In this document: positions 12,187-17,660 of the stretch, one piece after another
Numbering within the stretch: position 1 is the first letter of the stretch
How the letters are laid out: each line of letters starts with the position of its first letter
Assembly (NCBI GenBank): GCA_025350775.1
Contig: JANXXF010000196.1
Coordinates: 1-17,660 of the forward strand
Origin: Actinomycetes bacterium
GTDB lineage: Bacteria; Actinomycetota; Thermoleophilia; Gaiellales; Gaiellaceae
Length of the DNA: 17,660 nt
Direction: 5' to 3'
Notes under the pieces: generated by a model
Told to the model about the DNA's origin: nothing
Seen by the model: the letters and a program-made list of their open reading frames with translations, nothing else
Database searches by the model: none
Made by a program: the position numbers and the translations under genes

Positions 12187-13568
12187 CTGCTGCCGGCGCC
12201 GCCCGCCCCTGCCGCCCCTGCCGCCCCTGCCGCCCCCGTCCGCGCGCCCCGCACCCAGCGCCCGGCGATCCCCGCAACCAGAGCGATGCCGAAAGCGGCA
12301 GCGAAGCTCGGCAGCGACGCGGTGAAGTCGACCGGGCCGGCAGTGTGCCCGATCAGGTCGAGCCACCAGCTCGGCCCCTGCGGCAGCAGGTACTGGTAGA
12401 GCGCGAACCCGGCAAGCCACGCGGCGATCTGCTCGACGCGCACGGCCGGCCCCTCGAAGAAATCGGCGCGCACGTAGCGGGCGCGGTGGAGCAGCCAGTC
12501 GGCGAGTTGCACTCCGAACAGTGGCACGAAGAAGGAGCCGAGCAGGAAGAGGAACGTCATGTAGTTGCCGAGGTCGATGACGAGCGCGCCCACCGTCGCG
12601 ACGACCGTGACGACCGTGACGAGCAGCCGCTGCGGCACCCGCGGGAGCAGGTTCTGGAGCGACACGGCGCCCGAGTAGACGTTGGCGAACGCCTCGTCGG
12701 ACTCGTCCACGGTGAGCGCGACGAGCGCGAGCACGCTGACGACGCCACCTGCGGCCACGGCCGCCGGGATCGCCGCCGCGTCCGAGATGTTGCGGGCCAG
12801 CAGCAGCAGCGCGCCCAGGCCGAACAGCCAGATTGCGGGCACGAGATAGCCGATGCCTGCGCCCCAGAAGGCAGCCCGCCGTGTCCGCGAGAAGCGTGAG
12901 TAGTCGGCCGCCAGCGGCGTCCAGGAGATGACGCTCGCCAGCAGCAGGTCGACGCCGGCCCAGAAGCTGGGGAAGCCGCCCTTCCCCTTGGCAGCCCAGA
13001 ACGCCTGCAGGTGCGACCTGTCGATCGCCCACCAGGTGAGGTAGCCGAGCGACGCCGCGACCGCCCAGATCGCGACCTTGCGGACGTACCGCCGCACGAA
13101 GCCGACCGGCCCGAGGAAGGCGAGCGCGAGCGCGACCGCCCCGAACAGGACAGTCCAGACCGGCTTGCCACGCCAGCCGAACAACTCGTCCGAGAGGGCG
13201 CTGGCCGCCGTCGCGATGATCAGCAGCTCGAAGACGGCCCAGCCGAGGCACTGGATGACGTTGAGGCCGGTCGGCAGCCACGATCCCCTGCGGCCGAGCG
13301 GCGAACGCAGCAGCACCATCGACGGCACCCGGCCGTCGGCGCCGATCGCCGCCGCAACGCCCAGCATTGCGCAGCCCGAGACGGAGGCGACGACGATCGC
13401 CAGCAGCGCGTACGGAAGTGAGAGCGCCGGCACGACGAGCGCGCCCGCGACGATCACGAGCAGCGAGACGGAGAGGTTTCCCCAGAGCAACAGCTGATCT
13501 ACGAGGCCGAGCACGCGCAGGCGCTCGGGGACGGGCTCGATGCCCCAGGCAGGTCCCTGTTCGGACAT
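12183..13568 (-). CDS. cytX: NCS1-family transporter, CytX-like (thiamine precursor uptake)
   Basis: A 461-residue NCS1 (nucleobase:cation symporter-1) permease with about 12 hydrophobic segments. The N-terminal Q-L-L-L-W-G-N-L-S-V-S-L-L at 25-37 is the classic first-span motif of the CytX branch. CytX proteins take up hydroxymethylpyrimidine, the pyrimidine half of thiamine. This reading is strongly supported by the TPP riboswitch in its leader. ATG 13568 has AGGGAG seven nt upstream, at the 3' edge of the riboswitch. The C-terminus ends in a Gly/Ala-rich tail encoded by 9-bp repeats. Confidence 0.93.
   Translation of the reverse strand: MSEQGPAWGIEPVPERLRVLGLVDQLLLWGNLSVSLLVIVAGALVVPALSLPYALLAIVVASVSGCAMLGVAAAIGADGRVPSMVLLRSPLGRRGSWLPTGLNVIQCLGWAVFELLIIATAASALSDELFGWRGKPVWTVLFGAVALALAFLGPVGFVRRYVRKVAIWAVAASLGYLTWWAIDRSHLQAFWAAKGKGGFPSFWAGVDLLLASVISWTPLAADYSRFSRTRRAAFWGAGIGYLVPAIWLFGLGALLLLARNISDAAAIPAAVAAGGVVSVLALVALTVDESDEAFANVYSGAVSLQNLLPRVPQRLLVTVVTVVATVGALVIDLGNYMTFLFLLGSFFVPLFGVQLADWLLHRARYVRADFFEGPAVRVEQIAAWLAGFALYQYLLPQGPSWWLDLIGHTAGPVDFTASLPSFAAAFGIALVAGIAGRWVRGARTGAAGAAGAAGAGGAGSS
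12201..12237. repeat. 9-bp tandem repeat in the 3' end of cytX
   Basis: About 3.5 copies of a GCCGCCCCT unit. In frame it encodes a repeated Gly-Ala-Ala tail of the transporter. It is probably prone to slippage in multiples of nine bases, which would change tail length without breaking the frame. Confidence 0.7.
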
Positions 13569-13573
13569 GGTGC

Positions 13574-13652
13574 ACTCCCTTCGCTGGTATGAGCCAGATC
13601 AGGTTCAACGGGTGTCATCTCAGCCCCGCGCTGTAGCGGGACACCCCGGTTC
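13574..13652 (-). ncRNA. TPP (THI-box) riboswitch
   Basis: Read on the minus strand the leader has the conserved THI elements in order: GGGGTG, a variable hairpin (CCCGC...GCGGGG), CTGAGA, ACCCGTTGAACCTGATCTGG, then ATACCAGCGAAGGGA. It binds thiamine pyrophosphate and shuts down the downstream gene. The aptamer ends at the ribosome binding site of cytX (AGGGAG), and no separate terminator hairpin with a T-run fits before the ATG, so control is probably at translation initiation, as common in high-GC bacteria. Confidence 0.97.
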
Positions 13653-13658
13653 GCGAGG

Positions 13659-13664
13659 ACTCTA
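13659..13664 (-). promoter_or_regulatory. -10 box of the riboswitch transcript
   Basis: TAGAGT on the minus strand lies 7 nt before the 5' edge of the riboswitch, so transcription would begin right at the aptamer. The promoter starts 6 bp past the VKOR stop codon. Confidence 0.45.
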
Positions 13665-13669
13665 ACGCA

Positions 13670-14095
13670 CTACAAGGGATCCGGCGCAGCGGGCTCGGCG
13701 CGTAGCCGCAGCACGCCGAGCACGACGAGCACGAGCGCGATCACGTCGCTCGCCAGGCACCAGACGCAGATCGCGTCGAGGACGGCGGCCTGCACGACGA
13801 TCAGGTAGACGGCGACGATGCCGACGGACAGCCCGAGCGCGAAGCCTGCGAGGGCGGCCAGCTCGCCACGGAACGCCGCCGTCGCCGCGAGCGCGAGGTA
13901 CGCCGCGAGGCCGAGCACGCTCAGCGGCATGCTGCCGAGCTGCGCGTACTCGGAGTTCTGCACCGTCTCGCAGCCGCCGCCGGCGAAGCACGCGATCGGC
14001 CCGCCCGAGTAGTGGACGGTGACAAGGTAGGCAGAGATCCCGGCGGCGGCGAGCGCGAACACGCCCACCGCCGCCCGGATGCCGCGCAGGCTCAC
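13670..14095 (-). CDS. Vitamin K epoxide reductase (VKOR)-family membrane protein
   Basis: A 141-residue protein with four predicted spans. It carries the two VKOR cysteine pairs: the loop pair C36 and C42 (C-F-A-G-G-G-C-E-T-V) and the active C110-V-W-C113 at the quinone site. The S-E-Y-A and M-P-L-S-V-L-G segments are also family hallmarks. Bacterial VKOR re-oxidises DsbA-type proteins and passes electrons to menaquinone, replacing DsbB. The gene overlaps the DsbA-like gene by GTGA, which fits this partnership exactly. No fused thioredoxin domain is present. Confidence 0.95.
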   Translation of the reverse strand: MSLRGIRAAVGVFALAAAGISAYLVTVHYSGGPIACFAGGGCETVQNSEYAQLGSMPLSVLGLAAYLALAATAAFRGELAALAGFALGLSVGIVAVYLIVVQAAVLDAICVWCLASDVIALVLVVLGVLRLRAEPAAPDPL

Positions 14096-14832
14096 CTAGC
14101 GTTGATGATCTTGTTGAGCGCCGACCTGAACTGATCGAGGTTCAACGCGGTGATCGCGAGGCTGCCAAGCTTGCCCTTGGTGCCGACAAAGAACGTCGGC
14201 GTGCTGGTGACGCCAGCGCTCGTTGCGAGGGCCTTCCAGTCGGCGAGCCGCTTGTCGATGGACTTACCCTTACGGGTCTTGTCGAACTTCTTCGTGTCGA
14301 GGCCGGGCAGCGCCTTCGCGATGTTGCCGACCAGCTTGTCGGACAGCCAGCCCTTGTTCTCGGCGCCCTGGTTGTCGTAGAGGATGCTGACGACGTGCCA
14401 GAGGCGGTTCTGGTCGGCAGCTGCGGCGGCGGCCTTGAGGCCGCGGTTGGAGTCGGAGCCGATGAAGTCCATGCCGCTGAAGAACACGCGCACTTTGCCC
14501 GGGCGCACGTACTCACGGATGAGCGTGGGCATGATCGTGGTGTCGAACTTGTCACAGAACGGGCACTGCAGATCGGCGAAGACGACAAGTTGTACGCCCG
14601 CCGCGGGTGCGCCGAGCCAGGCTCCCGACTGCGGGATGCCCTTGAGCAGCTTGATGGTGTCGGCAGCACCCTTGACGTCGCCGGCGGCCACTGCCGCGCC
14701 GGCCGACGAGGACGAGCCACCCTGCGCGCCGGTGGCACTGGCCGCGATCAGCGCGGCGGAGGCGAGGACAGCGACGGTCGCGGCGGAGGCAATCCTCGTC
14801 CGCCGCGAGAGGCTACGCAGGGACATGCGCAT
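14092..14832 (-). CDS. Secreted or membrane-anchored DsbA-like thiol oxidoreductase
   Basis: A 246-residue thioredoxin-fold protein of the DsbA/thioredoxin_4 type. Residues 1-36 form an N-terminal signal or anchor (basic start, long Ala-rich hydrophobic run 15-34). The active site is C90-P-F-C93 in F-A-D-L-Q-C-P-F-C, and the cis-proline is P212 in S-T-P-T-F-F-V-G. A helical insertion lies between. It should introduce disulfides into exported proteins and be recycled by the overlapping VKOR gene. The start is uncertain: ATG 14832 and ATG 14826 both lie inside the end of the universal stress gene, overlapping it by 20 or 14 bp. Confidence 0.93.
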   Translation of the reverse strand: MRMSLRSLSRRTRIASAATVAVLASAALIAASATGAQGGSSSSAGAAVAAGDVKGAADTIKLLKGIPQSGAWLGAPAAGVQLVVFADLQCPFCDKFDTTIMPTLIREYVRPGKVRVFFSGMDFIGSDSNRGLKAAAAAADQNRLWHVVSILYDNQGAENKGWLSDKLVGNIAKALPGLDTKKFDKTRKGKSIDKRLADWKALATSAGVTSTPTFFVGTKGKLGSLAITALNLDQFRSALNKIINAR

Positions 14833-15259
14833 GGGCCGCTCGGACGATCAGGACGGGACGGTTGGCGTGCTTGAGAACGCCCTTCGAGACGCTCCCGAGC
14901 AACGCGCTCGTCACGCCGCCGAGGCCGCGCGAGCCGATGACGATCAGATCTGCAGCCATGCGCTCAGCATACGCAGGCAGCTCGAGCACCGGATTGCCGA
15001 GGATCGAGACCGGGTGCGCGACGACGCCGCTCGCGGCGGCCCTGTCCAGCGCCACACGCAGAACGTCGTCGTCCTCGACGACGGGCGCCTCGTCCGGAAT
15101 CGCGTCCAGCGGCCCGAACGGGTACACGGCCCAAGCAACCGGGGCCGTCACGTGCACGAACGTCACCTCGGAGCCCTGCTCGTGGGCGAGCTCGAGCCCG
15201 AAGTCGATCGCCTCGAGCGCAGCGTCCGACCCGTCGGTCGCGATGAGAATTCGCTTCAT
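14813..15259 (-). CDS. Universal stress protein (UspA family, ATP-binding type)
   Basis: A 148-residue UspA-like protein. It begins M-K-R-I-L-I-A-T-D-G-S with the nucleotide-contacting D9. The ATP motif G109-S-R-G112-x9-G122-S123 fits G-2x-G-9x-G(S/T), so it should bind ATP. I chose ATG 15259 rather than a start 39 bp upstream, because AAGGGAG lies six nt before it. It is first in a run of minus-strand genes (Usp, DsbA-like, VKOR) with overlapping ends, pointing to a shared envelope/redox stress transcript. Confidence 0.93.
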   Translation of the reverse strand: MKRILIATDGSDAALEAIDFGLELAHEQGSEVTFVHVTAPVAWAVYPFGPLDAIPDEAPVVEDDDVLRVALDRAAASGVVAHPVSILGNPVLELPAYAERMAADLIVIGSRGLGGVTSALLGSVSKGVLKHANRPVLIVRAAHAHVPA

Positions 15260-15485
15260 GGTGTGCTCCCTTCCCGTTTCATAGGTCTGCACCTTCAAGG
15301 CTAGCCCGGCCAGGCGCTGCCGCCATCCGCGCCGACGCCGACCCGGGCTACGGGCTGGTCCGGATCCCTACCCCGGGGCGGCGAGGCGGGAGGGATCGCG
15401 GCCGCCCGCCGGCGCAACGTGAGGTGCGCGCCAATCGGGGAAGTACGGAGGCGGCCGCCGCAGATCGTCTGCGACACTCTCCGCC
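15260..15485. other. Divergent intergenic region, Usp / GNAT-acyl-CoA synthetase
   Basis: 226 bp with no credible gene. On the minus strand TAGCCT lies about 45 nt before the Usp ATG and could be its -10 box, giving a short leader with a Shine-Dalgarno sequence. On the plus strand GACACT stands 7 nt before ATG 15486, a weak match to the leaderless pattern seen elsewhere. Confidence 0.3.
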
Positions 15486-17660
15486 ATGGCGGTCACCGGG
15501 GACCTGGAGCGCGACGTCATCCTGCGGGACGGCACGACGCTCAGGCTGCGGCCACCGACCGGTGCCGACGAGGCTGCCGTCCTCGCCTTCTTCGAGCACC
15601 TCTCCCCGGAGAGCGTCTACCGGCGCTTCCACGGCGTTCCACGCATCACGCCACGGCTGATCACGCCCTTCCTCGACCCCGACTGGCACGAGACGGGCGC
15701 GCTCATCGGCACGCTCGCCAGCGACTTGCCGGCGCCCGCAGGCGGCGGCGTAGGCAGCGGCGGCGATGCGGCGGGCGGTGGGCGGATCGTCGCCCTCGCG
15801 AGCTTCGTCCGCCTGCGCGCCGCCTCTTCGGCCGAGGCCGCCTTCGCGGTCGCCGACGAGCTGCAGGGCCGCGGCGTCGGCACCCGGCTGCTCGAGCAGC
15901 TGGCCGAGCTCGCCGCCGCCGACGGCATCGAGACCTTCGTCGCCGAAGTGCTGCCCGACAACCGCGCGATGATCGGCGTGTTCGCCGACGCCGGCTTCCG
16001 CACGTCGCGGCACCTCGAGGGCGGCATCGTCGAGGTGCGCCTCGAGATCTCGTCCACCGCCGACTACCGCGCCCAGATCGAGCAGCGCGACCACGTCGCC
16101 GTCGCCGCATCACTCGAGCCGTTCTTCCGACCGCGCTCGGTGGCCGTGCTGGGCGCGTCCTCGCGGCGCGGCTCGATCGGCGGAGAGCTGTTCCGCAACA
16201 TCCTGCAGGGCGACTTTGCGGGCGCCACCTACCCGGTCAACCGCGACGGCAAGCCGGTGGCCGGCGTCAAGGGCTACGCCTCCGTGCGCGACATCCCCGA
16301 CCCGATCGACCTCACCGTCGTCTGCGTGCCGGGCCGCCTTGTCCTCGAGCAGGCCCGCGAGGCGCTCCAGACCGGCTGCGACGCGCTCGTGGTGATCTCG
16401 GCCGGGTTCGCCGAGGTCGGCGCCGAGGGCGCGGAGCGGCAGCGCGAGCTGCTCGCCCTGGTGCGCGCGCACGGCGCCCGCCTGATCGGCCCCAACTGCC
16501 TCGGCCTCTCCTCCTCGGCGGTACGCCTCAACGCGACCTTCGCGCCGCGCTCGCTGCCGCCCGGCCCGATCGGGTTCAGCTCGCAGTCGGGCGCGCTCGG
16601 GCTGGCGCTGCTCGAGGCAGCCGCGAACCGCGGGCTCGGCTTCTCCGGCTTCGCCTCGGTCGGCAACAAGGCGGACGTCTCCTCGAACGACTTGCTCGAG
16701 TGGTGGGAGGACGACCCCGACACGACCCTCGTGCTCCTGTACCTCGAGTCGTTCGGCAATCCGCGCAAGTTCGGGCGGATCGCGCGGCGGGTCGCGCGGC
16801 GCAAGCCGGTGTTGGCGATGAAGGCCGGCGTCTCGGCCGCCGGTCAGCGGGCGGCGAGCTCGCACACGGCGGCGCTGGCCAGCTCGGACACCGCCGTCGA
16901 TACGCTCTTCCGCCAGGCGGGCGTGATCCGCGCGCGCTCCCTCGGCGAGCTCGTCGATATCGCCGCGCTGCTCTCCTGCCAGCCGCCGCTACAGGGCCGC
17001 CGCGTCGCCGTGATGACGAATGCGGGCGGCCTCGGCATCCTCTGCGCCGACGCCTGCGAGGCGGCCGGCCTCGAGCTGCCCCGCCTCGCCACAGAGACGG
17101 AGGAGAAGCTGCACGCGCTGCTCCCGGCCGAGGCTAGCGTCGCCAACCCGGTCGACCTGCTCGGCTCCGCCACCGAGGTTGCCTACGAGCAGTGCATCCC
17201 GCTCGTCGTCGGCGACCCCAACGTCGATGCTCTGATAGTCCTCTTCGTGCCGCCGGTCGTCGTGGGCGCGCAGGAGGTTGCCGCCGGCATCCGACGCGCC
17301 GTCGACACCCTGCCCGTCCACGACAAGCCGATTCTCGCCTCGATCATCTCGGCCGGCGGCAACCCGCACGTGCTGCTGGAGGGCACGCGCCCGATCGCCA
17401 CCTTCGCCTACCCCGAGTCGGCGGCACGCGCCCTCGGCCGCGCCGCGGAACGCGCCGCCTGGCTACGACGCCCCGCCGGCGTGGTGCCGCAGCTCGGGGG
17501 CGTCGACGGAGCCCGCGGCCGCGCCATCGTCGGTGACGCGCTCTCGTACGGCAAGGATCTCTGGCTCCCGACCGCCGCCGCCCGCACGCTGCTCGCTGCG
17601 TACGGCATCCCGCTCGTCGCCGAGCGCGAGGCAGCCGACCCCGACGAGGCCGCCGCGGCC
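15486..17660 (+). CDS. GNAT acetyltransferase fused to ADP-forming acyl-CoA synthetase (3' end cut by window)
   Basis: An open frame of 725 codons from ATG 15486 to the window end; a stop is not reached. Residues about 11-190 are a GNAT domain with the acetyl-CoA loop Q127-G-R-G-V-G132. A Gly/Ala-rich insert (85-100) interrupts it before the R-I-V-A-L-A-S-F strand. From about 208 an NDP-forming acyl-CoA synthetase follows: CoA-binding Rossmann domain (S-V-A-V-L-G-A-S-S near 218-226), G-P-N-C-L-G at 335-340, S-Q-S-G-A at 366-370, and the phospho-histidine H460 in S-S-H-T-A-A-L. The ATP-grasp domain only begins near 700 (A-A-A-R-T-L-L-A-A-Y-G-I-P) and is cut off. This order (GNAT first) resembles actinobacterial protein acetyltransferases; the retained H460 differs from Salmonella Pat, where it is lost, so synthetase activity is possible. 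Confidence 0.95.
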   Translation, partial: MAVTGDLERDVILRDGTTLRLRPPTGADEAAVLAFFEHLSPESVYRRFHGVPRITPRLITPFLDPDWHETGALIGTLASDLPAPAGGGVGSGGDAAGGGRIVALASFVRLRAASSAEAAFAVADELQGRGVGTRLLEQLAELAAADGIETFVAEVLPDNRAMIGVFADAGFRTSRHLEGGIVEVRLEISSTADYRAQIEQRDHVAVAASLEPFFRPRSVAVLGASSRRGSIGGELFRNILQGDFAGATYPVNRDGKPVAGVKGYASVRDIPDPIDLTVVCVPGRLVLEQAREALQTGCDALVVISAGFAEVGAEGAERQRELLALVRAHGARLIGPNCLGLSSSAVRLNATFAPRSLPPGPIGFSSQSGALGLALLEAAANRGLGFSGFASVGNKADVSSNDLLEWWEDDPDTTLVLLYLESFGNPRKFGRIARRVARRKPVLAMKAGVSAAGQRAASSHTAALASSDTAVDTLFRQAGVIRARSLGELVDIAALLSCQPPLQGRRVAVMTNAGGLGILCADACEAAGLELPRLATETEEKLHALLPAEASVANPVDLLGSATEVAYEQCIPLVVGDPNVDALIVLFVPPVVVGAQEVAAGIRRAVDTLPVHDKPILASIISAGGNPHVLLEGTRPIATFAYPESAARALGRAAERAAWLRRPAGVVPQLGGVDGARGRAIVGDALSYGKDLWLPTAAARTLLAAYGIPLVAEREAADPDEAAAA

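Noticed and set aside
12201..12237. Short repeats considered as a CRISPR-like array
   Set aside because: Units are 9 bp without spacers and lie in frame in the cytX 3' end, encoding a Gly/Ala tail.
10998..12899. 633-residue plus-strand open frame
   Set aside because: Arg/Ala-rich with no domain; it runs across the ZIP gene in the wrong frame and across the opposite strand of cytX.
11668..13608. 646-residue minus-strand open frame
   Set aside because: Shadow of cytX and the ZIP gene; it would also translate through the riboswitch.
15419..17137. Long 572-residue open frame on the plus strand
   Set aside because: Arg/Pro/Ala-rich shadow of the GNAT-acyl-CoA synthetase gene, which is in another frame with full conserved motifs.

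Overview
The window is about 17.7 kb of very GC-rich bacterial DNA, with codon third positions almost all G or C. Gene density is high and many genes overlap by 4 bp (GTGA or TTGA). Many start codons sit 6-8 nt behind a TANNNT hexamer, as expected for leaderless mRNAs. Together with the gene families present, this suggests a high-GC actinomycetote, possibly of the Thermoleophilia; that placement is inference, as no marker gene is present.

Layout. (1) 1-492: an ambiguous gene end, then a tRNA-Arg(CCU) on the minus strand. (2) 493-2079: a class II Fic AMP-transferase gene (minus) with two copies of an AT-rich palindromic operator upstream, then a strong stem-loop. (3) 2080-3919: a CoxG-like SRPBCC protein and a class III aminotransferase (plus). 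(4) 3920-4219: a long inverted repeat and an apparent gene remnant. (5) 4220-6233 (minus): a SixA-like phosphatase, an ABC ATPase and an ABC-2 permease, each overlapping the next by 4 bp. (6) 6272-7897 (plus): an SDR oxidoreductase and a PhzF-like protein. (7) 7907-9846 (minus): a DtxR/MntR-type metalloregulator, a PfkB-family kinase and a small Asp-box protein. (8) 9908-12186 (plus): a Tat-exported two-domain multicopper oxidase overlapping a ZIP-family metal transporter that has an extra extracytoplasmic domain. (9) 12183-15259 (minus): a universal stress protein, a DsbA-like thiol oxidoreductase, a VKOR-like membrane protein, then a TPP riboswitch in front of a CytX-like NCS1 transporter. 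(10) 15486-17660 (plus): an N-terminal GNAT domain fused to an ADP-forming acyl-CoA synthetase, cut by the window end.

The most interesting unit is the divergent pair at 9190-12186. A metalloregulator with a Mn-type ligand set faces a leaderless promoter that overlaps a TTAG-N6-CTAA operator. That promoter drives a secreted multicopper oxidase translationally coupled to a ZIP permease. This looks like a bacterial counterpart of ferroxidase-permease metal uptake (Fet3-Ftr1 logic) built from different parts. Second in interest are the paired operators in front of fic and the repeated leaderless-promoter architecture, including -10 boxes that contain the stop codon of the preceding gene.
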